From Odontocerum albicorne (taxonomy: Eukaryota; Arthropoda; Insecta; Trichoptera; Odontoceridae): a stretch of DNA of 64,000 nt. Where the stretch lies: assembly GCA_949825065.1 (NCBI GenBank), contig OX463852.1:16022189-16086188 (forward strand). Direction: 5' to 3'. Numbering within the stretch: the stretch's first letter is position 1; each line of letters begins with the position of its first letter. The notes below the pieces were generated by a model. The model was not told where the DNA came from. It saw only the letters and a list, made by a program, of their open reading frames with translations, and searched no databases. The position numbers were made by a program, and so were the translations under genes. Below are positions 1-11,669 of the stretch, piece after piece.

Positions 1-330
1 AAACTAGAGGCAGACCAGCAACGGCAAAAGCCCTGTCATAATATCCACCCCTATTCGAGAGATTCGGGACAATAATTTAATTAAAATAAAGCTTTACTAA
101 AATAGTCCATACAAGTAGTATATAAGGTATAAAGAGATTGGAAAAAACTAGGAAAGCGTACCATGACCAAATTAATCAAATTCTGAAAGAGGGAAGAGTA
201 ATAATCCTTTAAAATAGGGCCGTAGCATTACAAGGTGTATGAACTAGGCAGAAAAGAAAAAAGAGATCCGTTTTCTTTCCTCCACTCTGGCAAAATGGTG
301 ATCTTTATCATGAAAGGGTATTTAAAACAT
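1..330 (+). pseudogene. LINE 3' fragment (reverse-transcriptase tail family, copy 1)
   Basis: Decayed 3' end of a non-LTR retrotransposon. The start reads like the Arg/Gly/Pro-rich tail seen after the reverse transcriptase of many LINEs (RGRPAT near 9-26). Bases 150-245 line up by eye with the better-preserved copy at 19845-20165 (minus): both have a 'gaccaa/gatcaagt..att.tgaaaga.ggaa.ag' core and then a 'ggtgtat' core. The copy is cut by the window edge and carries stop codons. The family assignment rests on mutual similarity of about ten copies in this window, so the family is seen directly but its clade is inferred. Confidence 0.5.
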
Positions 331-402
331 ATTTGTTTTTCGCATTGTGAAAAAATTGTGGTAATTTTTCACACTATGGTAGTTCTTTTCATATTTCACT
401 AT

Positions 403-697
403 GTCCAAAAGTTTCCGGCCTAAATCAATTTAAGCATGTTTATGCAAATACCATGTGAAATTAAACGACGGGGGCGTCTTAGTCATTAAAATTCTGTCAA
501 GATTTTTCATTATGAAAGAAACTTTCTCTCGAGATATTCAATTTTTAACATTTCAGAATATAACGAATCATTACGTCTTTTATCGGCTCTAGTTGATATA
601 CATACTATTTAACTGTTATACTACATTTCCTGACCATGCCATAGGCATGTCTGTCCATACATGCTCTAACTTGTCCAGGCCGGTAACATTTGGACCT
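403..697 (+). mobile_element. Inverted-repeat MITE, family A, copy 1
   Basis: Short non-coding element of about 295 bp. The left end begins GTCCAAAAGTTTCCGGCCT at 403. The reverse complement of the right end reads GTCCAAATGTTACCGGCCTG, ending at 697. The similarity runs about 35 bp inward to a shared GCATG. There is no ORF of note. Related copies lie at 2514-2743 (same orientation) and 13079-13300 (opposite orientation). Boundaries and a TA target duplication are plausible but not certain. It would have been moved by a transposase supplied elsewhere. Confidence 0.65.
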
Positions 698-878
698 TAA
701 TGGTTGTGGATAAAAATTCTATACTTAAAATTTTGATAGACCCAAAATGTATTAACACTTCAATGTTTTATAAAAAAATTACTAACATGTTAGAGTGCTA
801 TTCTAAAAAAATAAAGGAAAAACTCGAGATTTGAAAAAAAATATATTACCATGTTAAGAAACTCTGATATGCAACACA

Positions 879-1143
879 TTGGTTTGGGGGCAGTCTCATA
901 GGCGCCATAGAAAAATCCTCCCTATACAAATGACCATATGTTATGGAGAAAATATCCTCCCTTCGTGGAGTAGCTTCTCCATTGAGGCAATGGGCAACAC
1001 CACGGTGGGTAGAAGAATATCACGCTTCGAGGTCATTTTTTCATTTCTCTACAGTGTCAGACTTATGGGTGATAAGTCTGAAGGAACAAGTCCTTTGTCA
1101 GGAATGTCTCGGGAGTCATTTGCGTCATATATTCAATGATTAA
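879..1143 (+). other. Open stretch with coding-like composition, unrecognised
   Basis: A locally GC-richer block with two overlapping plus-strand open frames, of 86 and 66 codons. Neither translation resembles a family I know, and no splice sites clearly bracket it. It may be a piece of an older retroelement. No function is claimed. Confidence 0.15.
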
Positions 1144-1369
1144 GCTTGTTTCATTGTCAAGTCCGGCCTTGTTAACCCCTTGATACTGAAAAGTTACTTT
1201 GTTTTATTTTTATTTTATTTGTTGCGACATTTTTCTTTTTATTTTATTTACGATGTTGAGAAAGCTAACCATTATATTTGTTCAAATAATATTTGTTCAA
1301 TCTATTATATTTGTTCAAATAAATCTTAATAATAAATTACTTTATTTTTCCTGTATTATATTTTTAATG

Positions 1370-1535
1370 TATATCCCATGTAGCAACATCTCCCAACCAA
1401 TCGGAAAGATGTAAACGAAGTATTAACTGAATCTCAGACTAAAACTATTTAAAAAAAGGTATCCACTGGGAATCGAACCCGTAACCCCGTGGTTGACTGA
1501 CGGATAGCTTACCAACTATGCCACGGGTATATTTT
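1370..1535 (-). mobile_element. tRNA-derived SINE, family A
   Basis: Minus-strand SINE. The reverse complement carries a tRNA-like head with an A-box-like GTGGCATAGTTGGTAAG (around 1508-1524) and a B box GGGTTCGATTCCCAGTGG (around 1463-1481). An A/T-rich joint follows, then the family body with the 'ctttccgattggttggga' motif. These are internal RNA polymerase III promoter boxes. The head cannot be a functional tRNA because the stems are degenerate and a SINE body follows. Confidence 0.75.
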
Positions 1536-1539
1536 TGCT

Positions 1540-2513
1540 GCACATGTTTAGTAAATATATTTACTTATTTAAACACGTCTTGGCATAACGATGAAATATT
1601 TTGACAATTAATATTAATCCAGTTTATCGTATAAATAAGTTAAACATGCACGTAACTTGGATTATTGACTGGATTTTATTGCACTTCAGAAAGATCCCAG
1701 TCTTGACTGATCTAATATTCGAGAAATTAGACATCAGAACCAACTGCAGCCTTCGCATATCAGTTTTATATAAATTCATTTTTTTAAACTATAGTTATCG
1801 AAACAATTATGTTATAACACATTGTTGCATGAATGATTCAAATGCAGTTAAAAAATTTATTTCAATTTTAGTCTCTAAATTTATCCTTTGTTGTTTCAGC
1901 ATCAACCTACCAACGAAAAATCAAATCGCAGTTTTTATTGTATCTTCATGTTAGCATCATTTAACTCAGTAAAAATGTTTTTATTTAACGAACATTTACT
2001 TAACTATTATATTATTTTCTAAAGGTTGAAATTCTCCATCTTTAATTTCATAATGTTATCAGAAAAACCCAAATATTAATGGGTTATTATAAGTAATAAA
2101 AACATTACATAATATTAGAAAATTATTCGATATTAACATTCTACTTATGAGTGGAGGTATGTTTACGATGAAATTATTCCAAATAGTATACACGTATGAG
2201 CAATTTGGTACATATAACCCAATAACTGAAAAATGGCATGTTGAAACAGTCGCATGTTGGATAGACTGAAATTGCAGCTTACTCTTTATTTGAGCGCATG
2301 AATCAATAACCTAGTAGAAAATCGACATCAGTCTTAATTTTTAAAATTATATTTTTTTTAAATGTTTGGTTAATTTTTTTTAAATATATTTTTCAAATAT
2401 TTAGTATAAAGGAGAACGTTCAATTGGGTGTGTTGTTTCTATAATTTTATATCAACGGTTTTGGAAAGTTCATCGTGATTTGAAAAATTTATCAAATGTT
2501 GTTTTGCGACTAG
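1540..2513. other. AT-rich DNA without recognisable features
   Basis: Contains a 117-codon open frame at 1601-1954 rich in Ile, Asn, Lys and Phe, which is what random AT-rich DNA gives. A good acceptor-like 'ttgttgtttcag' lies near 1900 but no partner exon is recognisable. Confidence 0.4.
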
Positions 2514-2743
2514 GATCCAAAAGTTTCCTGCCGGAACAAATTTGAGGTATACTTACGTTTAGGCTGACGTTATTTAATTTCTGCGGGGCTTTTTCCTTTT
2601 TTTTTTTAAGTATACTTATAACTGAGAGTATAGGTAACAAATCTTATCTGTAACATCACCTGAACATGCGATGGGCGTGTACATCGGGGTTTCTGTCCGT
2701 ACACGCTCTCTTTAACTTATTCAAGATTGAAACTTTTGGACCT
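2514..2743 (+). mobile_element. Inverted-repeat MITE, family A, copy 2
   Basis: About 230 bp. The left end has GATCCAAAAGTTTCCTGCCG at 2514; the reverse complement of the right end has GGTCCAAAAGTTTCAATCTT ending at 2743. Inner sequence including 'taacatcacctgaacatgcg' and 'gtccgtacacgctc' matches copies 1 and 3. The A/T-rich middle differs in length from copy 1. Non-coding. Confidence 0.65.
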
Positions 2744-3098
2744 CATTAATATGTCAAAACTCTCACATAATTAAAATAAACATATTGTTCTTACAATCGA
2801 ACTTAATTTGATTTGAAACAGGGATTTGTATAATAAAAGTTACTCTTTTCTAAAGATTTGATGTTTTTTGCCTTTTTTATATTTTCAGTCATTAAGTTTA
2901 TTTTATTTATCTGGTAATCAAATTGTTTTTTTTATGTGAATTACCGCCATCTATAATTAAATCAAAATAAAAAAACGCCCCTAAAATATTTAAAAATTCA
3001 TACCCTAGGTAAACCATGGCTCTCATTTCTCACTTTGACATTAATGTTTTCATTTTTATCCATTATTCCAAACAAATGTAAAGTTGTCGATGTGAAAT

Positions 3099-3590
3099 TA
3101 TTTGAACAGCGCATAACAAAGTATTTATTATCCTTCATTTCATGGTTTTAATAAATATTATTTACGAGTATATTTGAACAGAGCATATCGAAGTATTTAT
3201 TATCCTTCATTTCCTGGTTTCAATAAATACTATTTATATTTGAACAGAGTATATCGAAGTATTTATTATCCTTCATTTCCTGGTTTCAATAAATACTATT
3301 TACGAGTATATTTGAACAGAGCATATCCAAGTATTTATTATCCTTCATTTCCTGGTTTCAATAAATACTATTTATATTTGAACAGAGCATATCGAAGTAT
3401 TTATTATCCTTAATTTCATGGTTTCAATAAATACTATTTACGAGTATATTTGAACAGAGCATATCGAAGTATTTATTATCCTTCATTTCATGGTTTCAAT
3501 AAATATTATTTACGAGTATATTTGAACAGAGCATATCGAAGTATTTATTATCCTTCATTTCCTGGTTTCAATAAATACTATTTATAATTT
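3099..3590 (+). repeat. Tandem array of alternating 72- and 66-bp units
   Basis: Seven units start with TATTTGAACA at 3099, 3171, 3237, 3309, 3375, 3447 and 3519, giving spacings of 72, 66, 72, 66, 72 and 72. The 66-bp form equals the 72-bp form minus the hexamer CGAGTA at the unit's end. Units differ by only a few substitutions. An open frame runs through several units because both lengths are multiples of three; this is not evidence for a gene. Confidence 0.95.
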
Positions 3591-3599
3591 TATCTATCC

Positions 3600-4970
3600 A
3601 TAATATTAGATACCATTAAATGTTGGAATAAAATTTAATAAACCAGCTGTATTCTTCTCCCTGATCTCCGAATATACAAGACTGAGAACAGTGATATAAC
3701 GTGCGATCCAATCATAAAACTTAATTCGTAAGCTGTGCACGCCATATTTTTACAGCCCCTGACCGCATTAAGCAACATTCACGAATTTAATCTAATCCGC
3801 ATTGGCCGTTGTAAAAAGTAATATCCAATATATGAACGTATTGTTCCTACATTATGAAACACAGTGTCGCACAATTAAATCGGACCGAGAATAATTAAAG
3901 TATTTTCTTAAAACATAAATGATTTTTTTTAAACATAATTAGAAGGATAAATATGCTAAGAATTTACAACTCATGAGAGAGAGTAGTTATTTTGATAATT
4001 AAGCATCTTTAAATTTAAGAAAATATGTAATTAGCCGACTCTTTGTCATGGAAAGAGCGAAGAGTGAGAACCACTTGGAGGTCTCCACTTAAGCATTTGA
4101 GTGAATTGCTGATGCGAATGTGTGATAAGGAGTTGTTGAATATGATTTTGAAATGGTTGTGGAGATTGTGATAACTTGTGATTAAAGTAAGTACGAGTAT
4201 ATAAACGTAGAACATGAATTTTTCAGCGGAGTGTTCTAGTATTTTGGACAAGTATATTAAATTTATGGTTAAATATTGAGACCCTTCGTCACAGACCCGG
4301 CCTAGTAAAGTGGATACCTAACATATATCCATAAAATTGAATATTCTAAACATTATGTATTTGTACTCAATGGTTCGCCTTAACATTAAAACTATGTAAA
4401 TTTTAAAGGATGTGTGGTGAATGTTTTAAAAATGCTGTTAAGTTATAAAATTATTCATGAACACTATTATTTTTTCATTTATAAAACGGAGCTTGAAAAT
4501 CAGATATTCAGCTTTCGAGGCTCTGGTATACGAGTACATCGAGTATACATAATACTTTCGATTCTAGCATATTGATTCTAGAAAATCGCATTAATTTTCA
4601 TCAATGAATGGCAAAAATTAGTTAAAATAATTTGTTCAGAGTTTTATCATTCCTCGTTTGACTAGTCCCACTGTAAAACAAGTTTTTTTTATCAGAAATT
4701 TGTATTTTCCATGATCAACCCATGAATGTGTGTACACGGGTTAATTTTTCAAGTAATTGGATTTGCGTTTGATAGGGAAGAATTTCCATCCATACATTTC
4801 GTTTTGTCTACAAAGGTTGAACAATTAATACGTGTATGTATGAAATGAATTGATAATTTCTGTGTATGTTATGTATTTAAGTATTACAAATATATCACTC
4901 GATAACCGGACAAGATTTTGTTGATTGTATGTATTTAACTTGTGTTTACAGAAACGTTAACATCTGATTT
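3600..4970. other. AT-rich DNA without recognisable features
   Basis: No repeat family from this window, no tRNA boxes and no credible coding stretch seen. Two TACGAGTA-type motifs occur at about 4191 and 4531. Confidence 0.4.
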
Positions 4971-5674
4971 TTTTAAGCATTAATTAAATTATAAACCAGA
5001 CACTTTAAATACTGTATAGTCTTATATTTTGAGTTCGATTTTCGATTATACAAATAAAAAAGGGTATAAGTTTTGTTTAAGAGTTCGTCTGATAACAATA
5101 CTAACACGTACGTAATAATACATGTGCGAGTGCTGTTACATTTTTGCGAGGATAGTATTCCAAACAAATGCGATGACGAGCCGTGGTTACTCCAGTGATT
5201 TCTAAATTCGATGACTCGATTAATGGGGCCGAAGATAAGGTTTTTTCCGACCACACTCTTTGAAATGTCCAAGTCACCAATACAAAAGGTTACCATACGA
5301 ATTAATGAGTTGTATCTAATCTTATATATAGAAAAATATATGATATATTTTTTTCATGGTAGAATTCCGTCTATAAATTATCATAAAATACATGTCCATC
5401 CTTGGCATGCTTTAAGAAGCGACTGAAAAACCTCTTAATTTCTAGTCAGTAAAATAACGTGTTTCATTCCTGATTTTTCTTCTCCTTTCCTCTCCACCAT
5501 CCCTTCCTTTCCTTTTGATTGATGATATCTCACTTTATATGAAAAATAATGTTTGGGTGATAGTCCGTCTTTGTGGGGTTCGTGGGCATGTGCTCACGTA
5601 TATGTTTATGGATTTCGTGGGGATGGATAGTCATTTGAATGATTTATGCGACCACGTAACTTGCTTCATTTACT

Positions 5675-5740
5675 TTTCTCTGGTTGGTTGGAAGAGATTT
5701 ACGCCTGGCAATAAGCCCGCCAGATTGTATTTGCAATAAG
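5675..5740 (+). mobile_element. 3' piece of SINE family A
   Basis: Carries the diagnostic SINE-A 3' body: TGGTTGGTTGGAAGAGATT, then 'tggcaataagcccgccag' and 'ttgcaataagtg'. No tRNA head lies upstream, so this is a 5'-truncated copy. Truncation of this kind is typical of LINE-mediated insertion. Confidence 0.7.
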
Positions 5741-5794
5741 TGTTAAATAATTAATGAATAAAATACAAGATTATTAAAAACCACTAGAGTGGAC

Positions 5795-5995
5795 ACTAAA
5801 CTCGCGGTTCGTCGTTACATGTTTTGGTAACACTGCTGTACGTGAAGAGACAACAACACTTGCACACGACTCGGCGCGTGGGAGTACTGTTACATGCTGA
5901 ACAAGACAAATGACCTTTTACCAATTTGGGAACCTTTTTATGGTGGCATCAGGAATTGAACCCGAGAGACGCGTTTGTTCTGTAAATAAAAATAT
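5795..5995 (-). mobile_element. tRNA-derived SINE, family B
   Basis: Minus strand. The B-box-like GGGTTCAATTCC sits near 5951-5965 on the complement. It is followed by the family B body, whose far end on the complement reads 'gacgaaccgcgagttt'. The body is shared with copies at 36045-36290, 37765-37990 and 48250-48440 and differs from family A, though the two families have similar tRNA-like heads. Confidence 0.65.
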
Positions 5996-6238
5996 TTGTT
6001 TTTTAATTTCACTCACGTTTTCAAATGTAAACATTTTTCCATACTCATGTTAAATATTATCCGAGCAGTCTAGTGATTGATTTGTATTACTTAAAGATAT
6101 ATACAGTTAACATACTATCAATTTGTTTCATTGATATTAATTATTCAACATTTGTTCACAAAACAAAATTAATGAATGAAAATTCTTCCCCGTCGAACGG
6201 AAATCCAATTTCTTATAAAACTTAACACTTTTACGAAG

Positions 6239-6326
6239 AAAGAGATCATCGTAGTATTTCGAAGAGATCTTTGTAGTATTTCGAAGAGATCGTCATAGTA
6301 TTTCGCAAAGATTGTCATAGTATTTA
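6239..6326 (+). repeat. 22-bp tandem repeat, four units
   Basis: Four consecutive units near the consensus GAAGAGATCNTNGTAGTATT followed by TC, starting at about 6239, 6261, 6283 and 6305. Short minisatellite with no coding role seen. Confidence 0.85.
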
Positions 6327-6804
6327 AAGAATGCTAATTATTCTATTAGACGTTTGGTATTTAGTGTTTTTTTCTAATTTTTAGGATCTCTGGTAAACCT
6401 TAATTAAATACGTTTTTTTTTCTGACTCTTAAAATGAAGTGATTGATGTTTGACAAAGGCTTTTTCCATTCACAAGTTTATGATTACTATAAAATACGTT
6501 TACGGCCAGGGCACGAGCACAAAATGCCCTGTAAAATATGTCAGAACTTTAAACGGCAACACTTTTATAGATATATTTATGGCTGAACAATAAATTGTTT
6601 CTTTGTTCCTACCACAGTAAGAATCTTGACTTTATATTTACCAAAAGAACTAATCTTATATAATAAGAAATATTCTGGATACAATAGGGGTCATTATACG
6701 AGTACTTGAGTTTTTTAAATTTTCTTTTGTTAAATTCAAGACCTGTTAAAATAATGTTTTAATTGATATAATATGAAATTGTAATAAAAATATTTAAGTA
6801 TAAA

Positions 6805-7125
6805 TCACAGTTTACGAGTATAATAGGTAGATAGGATAAAGCGCCAGACTTTCCTATCATAATACATCTTTTGCCTCTTTTTTATCCATAAACCTTCTCC
6901 TTCTACGATTTATTTGTGTTTCTTTGTCATACTCCTTCGATTTCTTTGTGTTTTTACATTGCATTATTTTAATATATCATTCCCTTGACCAAACAATATT
7001 CTTCTTTGTCTTCCACTTTCACACCTTTATTTGTTCTACATATCCAAATCATATCATAGTGATTTCTTCGAATATAATACAAATACATCAGTCTTTAGTT
7101 TACATTCATCCACAATAATTTAATT
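6805..7125 (-). pseudogene. LINE 3' fragment (tail family, copy 2)
   Basis: On the complement this aligns by eye with the copy at 19845-20165: 'ggatgaatgtaaactaaaga', 'ggaagacaaagaagaatatt', 'ttggtcaagg.aatgatat' and the terminal 'gtctggcgctttatcctatc'. The family would encode the C-terminal tail of a LINE polyprotein, downstream of the reverse transcriptase. Frames are broken, and the copy lacks everything upstream of the tail. Confidence 0.6.
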
Positions 7126-7424
7126 TCTTATTCTGTCATTCATTGTCACCCCACGTATCTTATCAGCAAGCATGATTTATTTTCAACTGGGTGAAAGGAC
7201 AAGAAAGAAGCAAAAAGTTTGTCATAAAAGTTCGCATAGTCGCAGAGAAATTGGGTTGTCCAATAGCTTGGATATATCCACGGGGAGCCGAGATACACAA
7301 TAATACAAAGAAACAATTTAAGTTTCTGCCTTTCCATGAGGAATGATGACTATTTTACTTGCTAATATGAAAACTGGGCATCTAGGCAAGATTTGAAAAT
7401 CACGCGAGTAGTTCCTGGTAAGGT

Positions 7425-8110
7425 TTAACACCTTCGGCGGACGTCACCTACCCTCACGGGTTGACCCTTGCCGAGAAGAATAATAATCATGGCGCGACGC
7501 TGGAACTCCAGATTCAATGGAGCGATCCCCGTTAAGACTGGAAATACTCCCATCGAACATGTCTTATAGGTATAGGTCATGGCGATAGTTGTTTACGTCC
7601 ACCTTTAACCGCAGATCGGCGTCTTTTTGACAAATGAGAGACAACTTCTGTGGGTCCAATATCTAAATGCAAAGCACACTATGCCCAAAAATATTGCATT
7701 ATAATAGTTTGCTTATACGGGTTTCACCAAGCGCGCAACAGTCAGAAACGTCTTCCTCGCACTCAACAGGGACGATCTGACGGAAAAGATCTTTATCGGT
7801 GGTTTCCCGCATGACACAAATATTGGTTCCTTAAAGGACATTGTGGAAGTGGATGAAAGTAACTCCTTCAATATTCTGGTTTGTTACGTTCCTCGATCCC
7901 CACTCACTTATTGAAACCAAACAGGCTGTTGAGAGGCTCTCGATTGAGGCCCTGGTGTTGGATCTGATGTAAACCAGATCGTCATCTTCGTTAGCCTGGA
8001 TCAAACAACCTGGGGGCAGAAAAGTTTTTAATAGGTCGTCCATAAGGATGATTCAGAACAATGAACACAATATATTGCCCTGCGGGCAACCGATGTAGAC
8101 CTCCCTATCT
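7425..8110 (-). pseudogene. Non-LTR retrotransposon reverse-transcriptase fragment
   Basis: Decayed piece of a Jockey/R1-like LINE polymerase, which would copy its RNA onto nicked chromosomal DNA. Reading down the minus strand from about 8100, a CPQGNIL motif (reverse-transcriptase block with PQG, 8075-8094) is followed by an open stretch starting at 8043 with MDDLLKTF. The catalytic YADD-type box appears as NEDDDLVY (about 7968-7993), so the first acidic motif is altered. A segment like the usual 'ISEWG...HFH' follows. Below 7830 frames are broken and only scattered conserved words remain. There is no endonuclease domain and no 3' end with a poly-A tail. I am confident it is a LINE; the clade is less sure. 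Confidence 0.75.
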
Positions 8111-8400
8111 AATTTTTTTTCTATAATAAGAAAAGCAACCATAGAACCTCGAAACTAAAAGAAATGAAAAAGCATTCATGGATCCTATAAGGAATACTCT
8201 AAATTGGTTTCGCTTTATGAAATGTAATGAAAAAAAATTGTAATTTTCTTCTTATTGGATTCAATTTTTGTTTCAGTTTCGTTCCTCTTAACAGAATAAG
8301 TTCGTAATATATACGTGAAAAAAACATAAGTATAAAACGAAAGTACAGAGAAATTTGAAAATTAAACTTTAAAAATCTTTCGTTTCTGAGAAGAAAAAAA
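8110..8400. other. AT-rich DNA, nothing recognised
   Basis: Spacer between the LINE fragment and a possible small exon; no repeats or conserved coding words seen. Confidence 0.35.
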
Positions 8401-8425
8401 CTTATTTATTTTTTATTTGTTTCAG

Positions 8426-8477
8426 GTGAGTTTACAAAATGGAGCAACGAAGAAAATTCCAATCTTCTACATTTCTC
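8426..8477 (+). other. Possible small exon
   Basis: A pyrimidine tract ending TTTATTTGTTTCAG (acceptor) is followed by 52 nt and then GTACGTAT, a reasonable donor. An ATG lies at 8439 and the frame is open through the donor. This is weak: splice-like signals are common in AT-rich introns, and no neighbouring exon was found. Confidence 0.15.
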
Positions 8478-8489
8478 GTACGTATATTG

Positions 8490-10440
8490 AAAATAAAATT
8501 ACTTTCTACACTTAATACTTTTAATATTGAAAGTTTTCTTTGAAATGCTGATTTTTTTCCGTGGGACATTTATTTTGCTTTTCCCGAATATTTCGTATTG
8601 ATGTACATAAATGACTTTTTTCATTCACAACACGATATGTAACTTGAATGGTTTTAATAAAATGTTTGTTATGGTGTATATTTTATGCTGGTTCAATATT
8701 ATTGCTAAGGAATATAACAATCAAGCAAAACAAATAGGAAGCAGATAAAAAAACACGATAAAAATATATCAAACACTTGAGTTAATTTTGGAAAAAATAT
8801 GATGAACCAATTTTTTACAAATTCTTTTTATTGGTTTTTTAAATTGCTTTTGGAATCAGGTTTTTCCTTTCTTGAGAATCGATTTACAAATTCCAAAAAG
8901 AAAATATTTCAGAACATATCCAATTAAATAATAAAAAAAATACTTATGATGCTTTATCGACATTTTATGAAAAATAAAGAGAAAAAGCCACAAGCAATTG
9001 TTACAACTTACACAATTTTGGAGTAATTTTTATGTATACAAATAAAATACACCTGCAGTTTGGGGTCTTCATCAACTCAAATATAAAAATAATGTGGAAA
9101 AAATAAAAACTAAAATTTTAAGTTATCTATGGTACAGAACAAAGTTATCGATGGTATAGAACAAAAATATATATGGTACAGAACAAAGGGTGATTTTCAA
9201 AAATATGCTCATCATGGCGAATTTCTTACGGTATGCAACTATAGAAACCTCGGAAAAAGAAGGTAAGAATCCATTGCGATATTCCTACTAAAGATTTTTC
9301 AAGGTAATTTTAACTGTCCTGCGATACTAGAAACATTAAGTTGATATGCCCCAGATAAATAGGGCCGTGCAAGGAATCACCATCTGTTATTCATGCCAAC
9401 ACATATAATGAGTATCATAACTTTATACTCAGTCACGCGTGATAATGAAACAACTGAGTAACACTGTGGATATGTTCTTGGCACCATCTAGCTGTATGAG
9501 AAGAATCCTCTCTGATATTCTTCCTTACGTATAAGCTAGCTAGAAGACCCTCTTTGTGTAACTGGAAAAATCTGTGCAAAAATAATATAAAAAAATACAG
9601 TATCTTTGAGTTGAATACATTTTATACGTTTACAAAAAAATCGACATTGTAACCTTTGAGAATTCAGATTTTCCAAACAATATCTAACTAAAATAACTCT
9701 CGCTTAACTAACGGTGTCAATTTGTTTTGTTTCACATATTTATTTTAACTTTAGCGAGCTAAGTTATTGCCTAACGGCACGATAAGACTTTGTTGAAATA
9801 TCCCATTTAGTTGTTAACTACTTCCGACCGGGTTATAATAATCTGAATATGTTTTGTATTGAATCAACTCACTTCACCGAGAACATTTATGGTGTTGATA
9901 TCTTGAATAAGTGACAGTCATAAAGTGAGATTAAACTTTATGGAGATTCCGCATTAAAACTCACATTCATACCCGACTCAGAAGAATAGCTTGTAAGGAA
10001 ATCTGTTGCTAATCTTTTACTTATTAAAATTTTATGAAACGTTAAAATACACGCCATTCTAGTATTTTTATGTTTTTAGACTTCACGTCAGAAAAATCTT
10101 CACTGCCCGAGTATGTTTTTTAAGTTACAAAAATAACAGCCCTAAGATTTTGTCAAATGTGTGATTTTTTGGGAAAACCAATGGAATTAATTTTTGTCCT
10201 TAAAATTTTTGAAATCAACTTACTTGATAATATGCTAAATTTATTGATTTATATTATATGAAATTTTCACATTGATATTGATAAATAAGAATTGTTAATT
10301 ACCATTAAAAAAATATTTGATTTTTAATCTAAAATTTAATATAGTATTATACTCGTATATGCTCAAATTTCCCCAAAAGATCAATTTTGTGGTTAAAAAT
10401 GCTTTTAGCATAATATGGTTTTTATAACATTTTCATAGTA
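8490..10440. other. Long AT-rich stretch with one short tandem repeat
   Basis: Apart from the 22-bp repeat at 9125-9190 and a TACTCGTA motif near 10350, no gene, transposon or RNA signal was recognised. Confidence 0.4.
9125..9190 (+). repeat. 22-bp tandem repeat, three units
   Basis: Units start at 9125, 9147 and 9169. The core ATGGTACAGAACAAA is nearly invariant among them. Confidence 0.85.
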
Positions 10441-10444
10441 TGTT

Positions 10445-10580
10445 ATACAATACAATACAACCTAGCGGGATTTTTGCTGTTTCATACTCCCTTCTAACTA
10501 ACTAAAAATAAGTGAAATAGGCCTAAATGAAAACCAGACTGGAACGATTTCGAAAATAGTAGAAACATACCCCCGGAATA
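10445..10580 (-). mobile_element. SINE family A, decayed copy
   Basis: The complement contains 'ccagtctggttttcat' (the family's mid-body word) and then a body ending near 'cgctaggttgtattgtattg' at 10446-10465. The tRNA head is largely gone; only a GGTAT/GGGGG remnant is seen near 10565-10585. Confidence 0.55.
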
Positions 10581-11669
10581 CCTATACAATACGTGTATCT
10601 ACTGGGACAAGGTAATTGTGTAATAAATTAATGTTCTTTATTTAAAAAAATAATGTTCTGAATTGACAGGTACAAAACTTAAAGTACATTTGATGGTTAC
10701 CAAATCTTCATTCAATGTACGTATAAAAATATGTAGCTAATATTCTAACTGATATATTCTAATTTATCTCTCTCGTATAACTATCTGTCCAGCGAGTAAA
10801 TGTCCACGGTTTCAAATAATAAATCTTTTTAAAAGTAAATATTTCAAATGCAACAGTTCTTCCTTGGATATTTATGAATATTTATGAGATCTCATTTATC
10901 TTTATCTACGAAAAAGTAAGAAGATTCCGTGATAAATGTCTGCATTATTTGTAAAAGAAATAGTGCAGAGAGAATTGTGTATTAGCTTATTCCTTGATAA
11001 CTCAATAATTTAAGTGAACAGAAACGGTTCTCTTATAATTAAATAAGTTTTGGGTGTGGTAATGAATTACTAAAGCTATTTATGTTCGGAATATTAATAG
11101 CTAGAAGAGTGTTTTAATTAAAAAATAAAGTGCTAAATAAGGAAGAGAAAATTATATCAAATGTAATGTCGTATTTTTTGTGACTAGTTTTTTAATACAT
11201 CTAAACTATATTATAATAAATAGTATGGATAAAAAAATAATATATGTTTATTGGTTGCAACAAAGTATGTACGATTTACATATATACTCGTGTATCCTGA
11301 AGTTTCACATACTATATATATTAATATATTAAGGCAATGGAAAAGAAAATACATTTGAGTGAAAAGCTATCAAACGATCTGGGCTCATCTCATAAGATCC
11401 TCCCAATCAAGATGTCCCCCCTTTCTAATAGCAGGGTGAGCTCAACTGTAAGGAAGTCAGATGTGTTTCAGCCCACACCCTTGTAAACGTGAATTATGAT
11501 ATAAAAAATGATAATCATTAAGGAATTATAAACCCAATAAATATAAATACACACACTTAAATGCAAAACTCCCGATTCACTGTTAACGTAAAGAGAGAAA
11601 ATAAAATAAATATAATAAAATTCCAAATTTTGATAAAACAGAAAAATAAACTAGACGACATTTTTTGCA

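Noticed and set aside
1601..1954. 117-codon plus-strand frame
   Set aside because: Composition (Ile, Asn, Lys, Phe) is that expected from AT-rich non-coding DNA; no family resemblance.
3174..3413. Tyr-rich repetitive protein
   Set aside because: It arises from the 72/66-bp tandem array, whose lengths happen to be multiples of three; frame is lost outside the array.
4973..5296. 107-codon minus-strand frame
   Set aside because: Not recognised; the only shared sequence (around 5222 and 40958) looks like a small dispersed repeat and not a gene.
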